Source: an uncultured Spirochaetales bacterium (GTDB lineage Bacteria > Spirochaetota > Spirochaetia > Sphaerochaetales > Sphaerochaetaceae). Taken from it: a DNA stretch of 64,000 nucleotides. A model generated the notes under the pieces. That model was given only the letters and a program-made list of their open reading frames with translations, was not told where the DNA came from and did not search any database. Made by a program: the position numbers and the translations under genes. The DNA lies in the NCBI GenBank assembly GCA_944388965.1, contig CALXKL010000001.1:357540-421539 (forward strand), written 5' to 3'. Below, piece by piece: positions 17,990 to 26,021 of this stretch (position 1 is its first letter; each line of letters begins with the position of its first letter).

Positions 17990-18826
17990 ATGAAGAGCGC
18001 ATTGGCCATACACGACCTCTCGTGTCATGCATCAAGCAGTCTGAACGTTGTCCTTCCCGTCCTGTGTGCGGCGGGGATCGACACCTCCATCCTGCCCAGC
18101 GCCGTACTGTCCACGCAGTCGGACGGTTTCGAGGACCTGTATTCCCATCCTCTGGACGACGAATGCGACCGGATAATGGACAAATGGGCCGGTTGCCGTC
18201 TCTCCTTCGACTGCCTGTACTCTGGCTACCTGGCAGACCACAGACAGGTGGAGATGGTCATGAGGGCGCGGCGATGCTTCCTCGCCCAAGACGCTCTGGT
18301 CGTCACCGATCCGGTGATGGGGGACGGAGGCAGTCTCTACCAGAACCTCGGACAGGACCATGTGGATGCGATGCGCAGCCTGATACGCGGAAGCGGACTG
18401 ACGACGCCGAACCTCACCGAGGCATGTCTGCTGTGCGGCCGGCAGGTCGAGACCGCGATGCGTCTGAAGGATGCCCAGGACCTGTGCCGTCAGCTCAACG
18501 CCATGTACGGCTGTCTCGTGGTCGTCACCAGCGTATGTCTGGAAGGCGGCATGGTCGTGAACGTCGCATGCGACAATGCCCAGGTGCGTACGTTCCCCTT
18601 CGAGATGGTCGACGTGTCTTATCCTGGCTCGGGTGACCTGTTCGCATCGCTTGTATGCGTATACATGCTCCATGGCCAGCCCTTCTTCGTCGCAGTGATG
18701 AAGGCCACGCGGATCACCAGCCATGCGGTGAGACGGACCTATGCCACAGGACGCGAGAGGAGGGAGGGCATCGTGGTCTCCTATGCGATCAGGGACATGC
18801 TGAAGCCGGAGGAAGGTCTGTCCTGA
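17990..18826 (+). CDS. Pyridoxal kinase-like ribokinase-fold protein
   Basis: The 278-residue protein fits the PdxK/PdxY branch of the ribokinase fold. It has the N-terminal IHDLSCHASSSLNVVLPVL, then VVTDPVMGDGGSLY, the TPNLTEACLL strand, and the anion-hole motif VSYPGSGDLFASLV with the catalytic Asp. GSGD replaces the more usual GTGD. It should phosphorylate pyridoxal, pyridoxine or pyridoxamine to supply PLP, which the window's PLP enzymes (C-S lyase, threonine aldolase) need. Hydroxymethylpyrimidine kinase is less likely because of the pyridoxal-kinase-like start. The gene is divergent from the phosphohexomutase and its end overlaps the convergent patatin gene by 38 bases. Confidence 0.78.
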   Translation: MKSALAIHDLSCHASSSLNVVLPVLCAAGIDTSILPSAVLSTQSDGFEDLYSHPLDDECDRIMDKWAGCRLSFDCLYSGYLADHRQVEMVMRARRCFLAQDALVVTDPVMGDGGSLYQNLGQDHVDAMRSLIRGSGLTTPNLTEACLLCGRQVETAMRLKDAQDLCRQLNAMYGCLVVVTSVCLEGGMVVNVACDNAQVRTFPFEMVDVSYPGSGDLFASLVCVYMLHGQPFFVAVMKATRITSHAVRRTYATGRERREGIVVSYAIRDMLKPEEGLS

Positions 18827-19922
18827 GCCTCACCGCATCGAGTCCGGTGCGCCGTGCAAGGCGCGAGGCGAACGCCTCCAGAGCCGGCCGGTTTTCCTCG
18901 AACATCCTCCTTCCGCCTGAAACCAGGGTCTGCATGCTCTCCTCCCTCGTGTCGTCGAGTCTGATCTTCTCCTTCGTGACGATGCCTCCGATGCGCACGT
19001 ACTCGACGTCGTCCAGACATGAGAGAGTCTGTCCCACAAGGTCCATCTGGGCGTTCGGATACATCTTCATCACGGGTTCGGCCCATCCGGCCATGCCCGT
19101 CAGGCCTTCCCTTGGGTTGAACGTGTACACTCCACGGGCGGTGGACAGGGAGAGGATGTGGAAGCGCCGGCATCCGGGGTACATGCGTCTTGCCTGTGCG
19201 TAGGCCAGAAGCGCCGGGTCGTTGGCTATGATGCCGCCGTCCAGCAGGGCCGCGTCCCTGCCTTCGGGACTCTTCGCATAGAGGGGAGGGAAGTAGAGCG
19301 GGGCCGCGCTCGATGCACGCGCCGCATCGCGGGTGTACATGTCCTTCCAGCCGTTGAAGCTGGAGAGGACCACGCCTTTTCCCGACAGGCTGTCGTAGCT
19401 GACCACCATGACCGGCACGAGGGCGTCGGAGAGTCTTGTGTCAAGATAGCTGGATGCAAGGAACTCCTCCAGACTCGACGGGTCGTACTTGTCGTTGAAG
19501 ACCGCGCCGAAGAGCCGGTTCCTGGCACAGAAGATCCTTTTTGCGTTGTCCATGTAAAGCCGCTGGAAGCATGCCGGGTCGCCCGATCGCATGATGTATC
19601 CAGCCAGAACGTCCTGGTGCGAGAACAGCCCCTTCGGCATTCTGGTATAGACGGGCACCTGAGCGCCTTCGTCCATGGCGATGCCGAGCTTTGGCATGAC
19701 CAGTCCAAGCGCGATGAGGGCTCCGGTGCTCGTGCCCGCGACCAGGTCGAAGTGGGAATAGAAGGGGCGCTCGTCCCCCATGTCCTTCACCAGGGAAGCC
19801 AGTTGCGCGATCACGGTGGCAGGCACGAGTCCCCTGATGCCGCCTCCGTCTATCGAGAGGATGAAGCGCTCCTGTGCATCCTCGTCCTTCCTGTGTCTGA
19901 ACCAGTCGATCCATTTGCCCAT
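18789..19922 (-). CDS. Patatin-like phospholipase
   Basis: The protein, about 377 residues, has all patatin landmarks: LSIDGGGIRGLVPATV (oxyanion loop), VAGTSTGALIALGL with the nucleophilic Ser in GTSTG, and LLDGGIIANDPALLA with the catalytic Asp in DGG. No signal peptide is present, so it is probably cytoplasmic. Bacterial patatins hydrolyse acyl esters of phospholipids; some act as toxins or defence effectors, but nothing nearby suggests that here. ATG 19920-19922 is preferred over an in-frame TTG three codons upstream. It is divergent from the radical SAM gene. Confidence 0.88.
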   Translation of the reverse strand: MGKWIDWFRHRKDEDAQERFILSIDGGGIRGLVPATVIAQLASLVKDMGDERPFYSHFDLVAGTSTGALIALGLVMPKLGIAMDEGAQVPVYTRMPKGLFSHQDVLAGYIMRSGDPACFQRLYMDNAKRIFCARNRLFGAVFNDKYDPSSLEEFLASSYLDTRLSDALVPVMVVSYDSLSGKGVVLSSFNGWKDMYTRDAARASSAAPLYFPPLYAKSPEGRDAALLDGGIIANDPALLAYAQARRMYPGCRRFHILSLSTARGVYTFNPREGLTGMAGWAEPVMKMYPNAQMDLVGQTLSCLDDVEYVRIGGIVTKEKIRLDDTREESMQTLVSGGRRMFEENRPALEAFASRLARRTGLDAVRLRTDLPPASACP

Positions 19923-19943
19923 GTCTGACAAGCTTGCTACAAT
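19915..19943 (+). promoter_or_regulatory. Promoter of the radical SAM gene, overlapping the patatin start
   Basis: TTGCCC (19915-19920) and TACAAT (19938-19943) have a 17-base spacer. The -35 box overlaps the start codon of the divergent patatin gene, so the two genes are likely to influence each other's transcription. Confidence 0.6.
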
Positions 19944-19963
19944 CCAGGCGAAGGGTCAATCGA

Positions 19964-20899
19964 ATGTACGACAACTGCCGTCTATGTCCGAACGCCTGCG
20001 GCGTGGACAGACATGTCAAGGCCGGAGTGTGCGGCCAGAAGGATGTGGTCAGAATCGCCTGGAGCGGACTGCACAGGGGCGAGGAGCCTCCTGTGAGCGG
20101 ACGCAACGGGGCCGGCATGGTGTTCTTCACCGGCTGCCCGCTCGGCTGCCGCTTCTGCCAGAACTGGCAGATATCCTCGGGGGATGAGGACGCCTACGGG
20201 ATGGATGTCACACTCGACGAGCTGGCCGAGGTCTTCCTCCAGCTGCAGTCCTTCGGGGCGGCGAGCCTCGACCTGGTCACTGGAACGCATTTCATCCCAT
20301 CCATCGCCGAGGCCCTTGACCTGGCCAGGGGCAGAGGGTTCTCCCTTCCTGTCGTGTGGAACAGTTCGGGCTACGAGAGCGTCGAGGGGCTTGAGATCAT
20401 AGACCCGTATGTGGACCTGTATCTGGTGGACGTGAAGACATACGACCGGCAGGTCGCACGGACGTTCTGCGGCCGCGAGCGCTATGTGGACTCGATCGAC
20501 GGGTGCATGGACTTCATCACGACGCATCATCCCCATACCGACCTGGACAGGCTGCAGGGTACGCTTGTGCGCCATCTGGTGTTCCCCGGAACACTCGCCG
20601 CCACAAGAAGCTTCATCAGGCGCTTTGCACGCCGATACAGGAGTTCCTGCGCCCTGTCCCTGATGGTCCAGTTCATCCCTCCGAAGGGCGACGTGTCGTT
20701 CGACCCCATCAGCGACGAGGAGTACGACGGTCTGATCGACCTTCTGGACGAATGCGGCATAGAGGATGGCTTCGTCCAGGACAGGAGCGATGACGACATC
20801 CTCTGGATTCCCGACTTCACGAAGGACGTGCCGTTCCCGGCATCGTTCGCGGATGCCCTTCCGTATTTCCTGGATCTCAGGAGGTCGAAGCTCAGCTGA
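19964..20899 (+). CDS. Radical SAM protein of the PflA-related (COG1313-like) group
   Basis: The 311-residue protein begins YDNCRLCPNACGVDR, a cysteine cluster typical of PFL-activase-related radical SAM proteins, followed by GVCG. The radical SAM motif is TGCPLGCRFCQNW (CxxxCxxC), binding the 4Fe-4S cluster and SAM. Later blocks WNSSGYES and DLYLVDVKTYD fit the partial TIM barrel. The partner glycyl-radical enzyme or other substrate is not in this window. ATG 19964 is supported by AAGGG upstream; the longer frame from 19934 begins before the probable transcription start. The end overlaps the UMP kinase gene by 8 bases. Confidence 0.8.
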   Translation: MYDNCRLCPNACGVDRHVKAGVCGQKDVVRIAWSGLHRGEEPPVSGRNGAGMVFFTGCPLGCRFCQNWQISSGDEDAYGMDVTLDELAEVFLQLQSFGAASLDLVTGTHFIPSIAEALDLARGRGFSLPVVWNSSGYESVEGLEIIDPYVDLYLVDVKTYDRQVARTFCGRERYVDSIDGCMDFITTHHPHTDLDRLQGTLVRHLVFPGTLAATRSFIRRFARRYRSSCALSLMVQFIPPKGDVSFDPISDEEYDGLIDLLDECGIEDGFVQDRSDDDILWIPDFTKDVPFPASFADALPYFLDLRRSKLS

Positions 20900-21587
20900 T
20901 CGTCGTGCCCACGTACTCCTGGCCGCGCAGAATGGCCATGGTGTTGGGTATGTTCCTGCCGTCGGCGCAGACCACGGTCATCCCATGCTCCCTTGCAATG
21001 GCGCTTGCGATGGGGTCGAAGGGCGTGTTCCGTCCGGGGGTCCATTCCGTACCCACCATCTTCTGGAAATCGTCCCAGCCTATCGCATCAAGCGGTCTTG
21101 CATCGGGGTTCGTCCTGGGGTCGTCCGTGTAGACCTTGGCTATGTTCGACAGGTTGACCACCGTCGTGGCCCCGAAGCGCAGCGCAAGATGCACGGCGTC
21201 GGTATCCGTGGAGAAGCCGGGCTTCCAGCCCGCCGCCACGAGGACCTGGCCCTGGAATGCGATCTCCTGTGCACCCGGATCCGTGACCAGCTCGTCCTCG
21301 ACGTAGTCGCTGAAGACGGCGCAAACGAGCGCACCATTGAGATGCGTGGCCCTGATGCCCAGCCAGTCCTGGCTTTCCGGACTGCTGTCCGGGCGTACGG
21401 CACGCAGCGCGCTCTGGTAGACGCGGGCAGGGGCTCCGCCACCGCACACGAGGATCACACGTCGGCTCCTGTCCTCGTCGAGATAGGCCTTGAGCGCCTC
21501 GTGGAACTGTGCAAGGAAGGTCGTGTCGACCTTGTCCGGAGCTATGATGGAACCTCCAAGGGACAGCACCGTCGTCTTCATTGTCAT
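20892..21587 (-). CDS. Archaeal-type uridylate kinase (amino acid kinase family)
   Basis: The protein, about 231 residues, starts TVLSLGGSIIAPD, carries RRVILVCGGGAPARVYQ, then FSTDTDAVHLALRFGATTVVNLSNIAKVYTDDP, all typical of the amino acid kinase fold, and ends GTTIS like archaeal UMP kinases. It should phosphorylate UMP to UDP. The archaeal-like form (no bacterial PyrH allosteric region) is the noteworthy point. A strong GGGAGGAG ribosome binding site supports ATG 21585-21587 or ATG 21579-21581. The long frame to 22046 runs through ssb and is not real. Confidence 0.78.
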   Translation of the reverse strand: MTMKTTVLSLGGSIIAPDKVDTTFLAQFHEALKAYLDEDRSRRVILVCGGGAPARVYQSALRAVRPDSSPESQDWLGIRATHLNGALVCAVFSDYVEDELVTDPGAQEIAFQGQVLVAAGWKPGFSTDTDAVHLALRFGATTVVNLSNIAKVYTDDPRTNPDARPLDAIGWDDFQKMVGTEWTPGRNTPFDPIASAIAREHGMTVVCADGRNIPNTMAILRGQEYVGTTIS

Positions 21588-21674
21588 CCTCTTCTCCTCC
21601 CAGTGGTTTTCCGGTTGCATCCATTTTAGCCAAAACGTCGGCTTCTTGTGTAGATGAATGCAGGAGGATATATC

Positions 21675-22145
21675 ATGAACCACCTCAATTCGATACTGCT
21701 GGAGGGCATAGTGGTGAACGACCCTGAGGTCAAGGCCACAAGCTGCCAGTCCGGCGCACAGCTGGTCGTGCTGCGCTTGGCGAGCCATCGCTACTATCGT
21801 GACCAGGACACGGCCGAGGGAAGATGGAAGGACGACACGCTGTTCATGGACGTCCTGGCCTGGGGAGGGCTGGGACGCAAGGTCATGGAGCTCATACCGA
21901 AGGGCACGACGGTACGTGTCGTGGGACGGCTGAAGGTCTCGCTGTACAAATCGCGGGACGGGGCGAGGGAATACTCGCGCCCGAGCATAGTCGCACAGCA
22001 CATCGAGTTCCGCCGCAGACGCAATGCGGACATCGTGGAAGGCCATGGCGCATCCGGCGACGTGGAGGACATCACGCTCAACGCCGAGGGCGGCGACGAG
22101 AACGCCTCCTCGCTTTCCGAGCCGGTGGTCATCTACGAATACTGA
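21675..22145 (+). CDS. ssb: Single-stranded DNA-binding protein
   Basis: The 156-residue protein has the bacterial SSB OB fold: NSILLEGIVVNDPEV at the start, TLFMDVLAWGGLGRKVMELIPKGTTVRVVGRL in the core, and REYSRPSIVAQHIEF at the end of the domain, then a disordered tail. The tail ends SEPVVIYEY instead of the usual acidic DDDIPF-like tip that recruits repair proteins. AGGAGG lies before ATG 21675, which decides this start over ATG 21654. It binds single-stranded DNA in replication and recombination; partner recruitment may differ. Confidence 0.85.
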   Translation: MNHLNSILLEGIVVNDPEVKATSCQSGAQLVVLRLASHRYYRDQDTAEGRWKDDTLFMDVLAWGGLGRKVMELIPKGTTVRVVGRLKVSLYKSRDGAREYSRPSIVAQHIEFRRRRNADIVEGHGASGDVEDITLNAEGGDENASSLSEPVVIYEY

Positions 22146-22178
22146 ACCGCGTTTCCCTCCGTACGGCCCGTGACGCTA

Positions 22179-22207
22179 TTGTCCGGGCCGTCTTGTCCTG
22201 CTATTTT
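22179..22207 (+). promoter_or_regulatory. Promoter giving a leaderless thioredoxin-fold transcript
   Basis: TTGTCC (22179-22184) and TATTTT (22202-22207) are separated by 17 bases; the -10 box ends 7 bases before ATG 22215 and no ribosome binding site is present. Confidence 0.55.
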
Positions 22208-22214
22208 CTGTAGT

Positions 22215-22535
22215 ATGGAAAAGATAGACAGCAGGACATTCGACGGGATGCTGAATCGGAGAAGACACATGGTGCTGCTCTTCTCATCGGCCATGGACGT
22301 GGGAAGCGTGCTTGCCGAGAACGCATTGGACAATCTGGAGGACGAATACGCCGATGTGTGCTCTTTCTTCAAGAGCGACATCACGGAGGATGTGGAGCTG
22401 GCGCACCAGTACAGCGTCTACTCCGTGCCCAGGATTCTCCTGTTCACCGACGGAAAGCCCGTCGCGGACGTCACCGGCGCCATGTCTCACTCCGTCATGA
22501 AGGCCTTCCTTTCAAAACACATCTCCAGGACCTGA
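22215..22535 (+). CDS. Thioredoxin-fold protein lacking the CxxC active site
   Basis: The 106-residue protein follows the thioredoxin order: MVLLFSSAMDVGSVLAENALDNLEDEY, then SFFKSDITEDVELAHQYSVYSVPRILLFTDGKPVADVTGAM, which contains the cis-proline motif SVPRILLF and the G-K-P turn. Where thioredoxin has WCGPC it has SSAMDVGS, so it cannot act as a dithiol reductase. Its only cysteine (VCSFF) is elsewhere. It may be a binding or chaperone-like protein. The length matches a normal thioredoxin, and its 3' end overlaps a convergent lipoprotein gene by 24 bases. Confidence 0.7.
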   Translation: MEKIDSRTFDGMLNRRRHMVLLFSSAMDVGSVLAENALDNLEDEYADVCSFFKSDITEDVELAHQYSVYSVPRILLFTDGKPVADVTGAMSHSVMKAFLSKHISRT

Positions 22536-23513
22536 GGCCGTCTTCTCCTCGGGAACGTATTCCGCGCTGCTGTTCATGCGTCCGAACGTCTGGCCGCGCG
22601 TGACCGTTATGTAGAAGTCGGATGCACTGTCCGTGTCCATCCTGTTGTTGCGCCGCGAGACCGTCCTCGTGGATGTCGAGTGCCTGGAGTTGAAGGCGGG
22701 ACCCATCCAGTCGAAGGACGCCGTAAGCCCATTGTAGCTGGCCTCGACCCTAGCGCTTCCGAATCCGGAGTATGACGTGCTCTCGCCGTTGGTGTAGACA
22801 AGGGCGTCGATCACGTCGTCGTCGCCGGATGGGGTGCGGTAGACGACGAACACCCCGTTGTTGGTGGCAAGGCCTTCCTTTGACGATGCCGCAAGATTGA
22901 ACACGGTGCTTCCGTCGTCGTTCTCCTGCACCTCTTCGTCCGGCACGCTGTCCCACCAGATCACGACGTAGTCGCCCCTCTCCACATCGATGTCCGGCAG
23001 GATGAACGAGTGCTTCTCGTTGCCCTTCGTGCCGTCCATCACGCAGATCCCCTCCAGATTGCCCTCTCCCCTTATCTCGAGCTCTATCCTGTCCGGCTGG
23101 GTCGGCGTCCCCTTTGACGACAGCTCGTTGATCACCAGAGGCGGGATCCTGTCGTTCAGCCCGTACAGGGGGATGTGGAAGGCCGAGCTGTTGTGCGAGC
23201 TGTCCGCGACGCGGATGAACAGGTCGGAGGGCGTGCTGATGTCCAGACCGGAGGGACTCGTCACGACGATGGACGACGGGCCGTCCATCCTCCATACGGC
23301 CTTCATCCCATCGATTCGTGCCTCCTGTAACGTGACCTCCTCGCTGAACGACAGCAGGACGGAGGACATGTCCAGCGTCCTCATCGAGACCAGCCGGGGA
23401 AGCTGGCGGTCCTGGCTGAACATCGAGTCGACCATGTTCACGAGCGGAGGCTGGCTGCAGGAGACCATCACGAGTGCGCATGCCAATGCGATCATCTTCT
23501 TCATGCCTGACAT
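22512..23513 (-). CDS. Lipoprotein with lamin-tail-like domain
   Basis: The product, about 333 residues, has a lipoprotein signal with lipobox (MIALACALVMVSCSQ, Cys about residue 17). After an N-terminal beta-rich region (SVLLSFSEEVTLQEARIDGMK), the middle reads IPPLVINELSSKGTPTQPDRIELEIRGEGNLEG and later GDYVVIWWDS, the pattern of lamin-tail domains (INE-x-x, phDyIEL, l-pGdYvvi) found in secreted bacterial proteins. Its C-terminus is rich in Ser and Arg around SRHSTSTRTVSRRNNRMD, also seen after such domains. Function is unknown; a surface location is inferred. ATG at 23502-23504 is a possible alternative start. Confidence 0.68.
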   Translation of the reverse strand: MSGMKKMIALACALVMVSCSQPPLVNMVDSMFSQDRQLPRLVSMRTLDMSSVLLSFSEEVTLQEARIDGMKAVWRMDGPSSIVVTSPSGLDISTPSDLFIRVADSSHNSSAFHIPLYGLNDRIPPLVINELSSKGTPTQPDRIELEIRGEGNLEGICVMDGTKGNEKHSFILPDIDVERGDYVVIWWDSVPDEEVQENDDGSTVFNLAASSKEGLATNNGVFVVYRTPSGDDDVIDALVYTNGESTSYSGFGSARVEASYNGLTASFDWMGPAFNSRHSTSTRTVSRRNNRMDTDSASDFYITVTRGQTFGRMNSSAEYVPEEKTASGPGDVF

Positions 23514-23531
23514 ATTCACGAATCCATGATT

Positions 23532-23561
23532 TTGACTAACGAGTCCCGTTTCTGGTACTGT
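23532..23561 (+). promoter_or_regulatory. argH promoter
   Basis: TTGACT (23532-23537) and TACTGT (23556-23561) are 18 bases apart, giving a leader of about 22 bases that includes GGAGG before the ATG at 23591. Confidence 0.55.
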
Positions 23562-23590
23562 AGACCTGCAAATGGAGGCCGACCGACCAT

Positions 23591-24961
23591 ATGGCAAGAC
23601 TCTGGCAGAAGGACTATTCCCTTGATACTCTCATGCAGCACTTCACAGTGCGCAACGACTATGTTCTCGACCGCGACCTCGTCATTGCAGACGTGCTGGG
23701 GTCCGTAGCCCATGCCAGGGGACTGGAGCGCATCGGAATCCTCTCGTCACAGGAACTCGAGGCCTTGGAGAAGGGCCTGTGCTCAGTCGCCGCGGCGAGC
23801 ATGGAGGGCACGTTCGTCATCCGGGAGGAGGACGAGGACTGCCACACCGCCATAGAGGGATTCCTCACTGCACAGTGCGGACCGGTCGGCAAGAAGATCC
23901 ACACGGGGCGCAGCCGCAACGACCAGGTCCAGACCGCGCTCAGGATATACATGAGGGAGGCCGACCTGAGGATCGTCCACGAGGCGCTCTCGTTCGCAGA
24001 CCGGCTCCTGTCGAAGGCTGTGGAGTACGAGATGGTGCCGATGCCCGGACGCACCCACACCCAGCTGGCCATGCCTTCCTCCCTCGGCCTGTGGTTCTCC
24101 TCGTTCGCCTGTCAGCTCGTGGACGAATGCCGTCTCCTGATGGGCGTGTACGGGATTCTGGACCAGTGTCCGCTCGGATCCGCCGCCAGCTACGGCGTGC
24201 CGATACCGCTGGACAGGGCCTTCACGAGCTCGCAGCTCGGCTTCTCGAAGGTCCAGAAGAACGTCCTTTATGCAAACAACAGCAGGGGATGCTTCGAGGC
24301 CATGCTTCTGGATGGCTGTTCGTACCTGTGCTCTCTTTCATGCAAGATGGCGCAGGACCTGATCCTCTTCACGCTCCCGGAGCTGGGCTACTTCTCCCTT
24401 CCAAGGGAGCTGACCACTGGAAGCTCCATCATGCCGCAGAAGAAGAACCCGGACGGTCTGGAGCTCGTGCGCTCGAGAAGCGCTCTGGTCTCCTCCTGCT
24501 CATCTCTCGTGAAGGACATCACCAGGAGTCTGGTGAGCGGGTACAACAGGGACTTCCAGGACACGAAGGAGCCCCTGCTCACCGGCCTGTCCACCACATG
24601 CTCCATCCTGGCGATAATGGGGCGCATGGTGGACGGACTCGAAGTGCATGAGGACAGGCTGAGGGAGGGCATGAGGCCGGAGATATACGCGACCGACAAG
24701 GTCTTCGATTCTGTCCTTTCCGGCTCGAACTTCCGTGACAGCTATCGCGCCGTCGGGCTCGATCTGGACAGCGTGGACGGACGCGATGCGGATGCCGCCC
24801 TCGCCAGAAGGACCAGCCTTGGAACATCCGGCGATCTCCGTCTCGGCGACGATGTCGAGACCGTGGCCTCGTTCATGAAGGAGGTCGAACTCGAACTGGA
24901 CAGGCTCCAGGAGGTGTATCGGGCACTGGTCGACGTTCCGGTGCGTGTCGTCTCCTGGTAG
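23591..24961 (+). CDS. argH: Argininosuccinate lyase
   Basis: The 456-residue protein has the fumarase/aspartase superfamily signature TTGSSIMPQKKNPDGLELVR. The catalytic serine lies in the GSS loop of this signature. EDEDCHTAIEGFL and KIHTGRSRNDQVQTALRIYMR precede it, and MPGRTHTQLAMPSSLGLWF is the second histidine region. It splits argininosuccinate to arginine and fumarate in arginine synthesis. No other arg gene is in the window. The start has a GGAGG and its own promoter. A short C-terminal tail shows no anomaly. Confidence 0.95.
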   Translation: MARLWQKDYSLDTLMQHFTVRNDYVLDRDLVIADVLGSVAHARGLERIGILSSQELEALEKGLCSVAAASMEGTFVIREEDEDCHTAIEGFLTAQCGPVGKKIHTGRSRNDQVQTALRIYMREADLRIVHEALSFADRLLSKAVEYEMVPMPGRTHTQLAMPSSLGLWFSSFACQLVDECRLLMGVYGILDQCPLGSAASYGVPIPLDRAFTSSQLGFSKVQKNVLYANNSRGCFEAMLLDGCSYLCSLSCKMAQDLILFTLPELGYFSLPRELTTGSSIMPQKKNPDGLELVRSRSALVSSCSSLVKDITRSLVSGYNRDFQDTKEPLLTGLSTTCSILAIMGRMVDGLEVHEDRLREGMRPEIYATDKVFDSVLSGSNFRDSYRAVGLDLDSVDGRDADAALARRTSLGTSGDLRLGDDVETVASFMKEVELELDRLQEVYRALVDVPVRVVSW

Positions 24962-24968
24962 GGCGCCT

Positions 24969-24996
24969 TTGCAAGGACCTGCATATGGTCTATCCT
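24969..24996 (+). promoter_or_regulatory. Promoter giving a leaderless PdxA-like transcript
   Basis: TTGCAA (24969-24974) and TATCCT (24991-24996) are separated by 16 bases. The -10 box ends 8 bases before ATG 25005. A GGAGA lies between them and overlaps the expected transcription start, so its role is doubtful. Confidence 0.5.
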
Positions 24997-25004
24997 TGGA
25001 GAGT

Positions 25005-26021
25005 ATGAACAGATACATTGCGATTCCGATGGGCGAGTGCGCAGGCATAGGTCCCGAGATCATAGTCAAGGCGCTGTCCTGCGACATGCGGCGGCAGTTC
25101 GGCAGCATACTGGTCGTCGGCGACAGGGCACTGTTCACCAGACTGTCGCGCGACCTGCACATCCCTCTTCCATTCACATCGTTCGTGAGCGACGACAAGG
25201 CTCTGGAGAGGGCCATGATGAACGGCGAGTCGACGATATTCTACGACATCCCCTGCGTCGACATGGAGGCCTTTGCATACGGAGTGTCTAGCGCCGACAC
25301 GGGCATGGCGTGCTACACCACAACCGCAAAGGCCGTCTCATTGATACAGAACTCGTACGCGTCGGCGCTGGTGACGGTGCCTCTGGATGCCCGCTCGCTG
25401 GCCATGGCCGGAATCGGGAACACCCGCTACGAGACCATGATAGGGGAGCTCACATCCAGCGGAAGGGGAGTGACCATGCTGGATGTCGGCGGGGTCAAGA
25501 TATTCAGCCACACCCATCACATCCCTCTCAGACAGGCGCTGGACCAGGTGACGTTCGAGAAGATCCTGGACACGATCATCCGCGTCGACTCCCTTACGCA
25601 GGAGAAGGGCGTGTTCGAACTGGACAAGCCGCTGGCGATAGCAAGCGTCAACCCCGTGCACGCGGACTCCATCGTATGGGGACCGGAGGAGGTCGACGTC
25701 ATAATCCCGGCCATTGAGAAGGCAAGACAGCTGGGCATAGACATCGTGGGGCCGGTTGGCGCAGACCATCTCATGCATCGTGCAGCCAAGGGCCGCTACC
25801 GCGCCGTGATCGCACTGTTCCATGACCAGGCGCACATCGCGGCTATGAGCCTGGACTTCGAGCATACCGTGACGGTCAACTGGGGCTGGCCGTTCCTGGC
25901 GGTACGCGTGGACAGGGGAGCCTGCCTGGACAAGGCCGGCCGTGGCGTCATGGTCCCGGTGTCGCTGACCCAGGCGCTGTGCGTCGCCAGGGACTACATC
26001 ATAAGAGGGGTGGTCAGCTGA
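25005..26021 (+). CDS. Divergent PdxA-family dehydrogenase
   Basis: The 338-residue protein begins IAIPMGECAGIGPEIIVKAL, the PdxA start, and contains FSHTHHIPLRQAL, EEVDVIIPAIEKA, GPVGADHLMHRAAKG and FHDQAHIAAMSL, all recognisable PdxA segments with metal-binding histidines. However, the normal NPHAGEGG loop is NPVHADSIVWG, and the conserved TLGLPFIRTSVDHGTA region is NWGWPFLAVRVDRGAC. PdxA oxidises 4-phosphohydroxy-L-threonine in vitamin B6 synthesis, and PdxA2 relatives act on threonate or erythronate phosphates. The altered substrate loop suggests a different substrate. It overlaps the following lipoprotein gene by one base (TGATG). Confidence 0.75.
   Translation: MNRYIAIPMGECAGIGPEIIVKALSCDMRRQFGSILVVGDRALFTRLSRDLHIPLPFTSFVSDDKALERAMMNGESTIFYDIPCVDMEAFAYGVSSADTGMACYTTTAKAVSLIQNSYASALVTVPLDARSLAMAGIGNTRYETMIGELTSSGRGVTMLDVGGVKIFSHTHHIPLRQALDQVTFEKILDTIIRVDSLTQEKGVFELDKPLAIASVNPVHADSIVWGPEEVDVIIPAIEKARQLGIDIVGPVGADHLMHRAAKGRYRAVIALFHDQAHIAAMSLDFEHTVTVNWGWPFLAVRVDRGACLDKAGRGVMVPVSLTQALCVARDYIIRGVVS

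Noticed and set aside
18789..19922. Patatin as a CBASS or other defence effector.
   Set aside because: No cyclase, sensor or HORMA/TRIP13 gene is adjacent; neighbours are metabolic genes.
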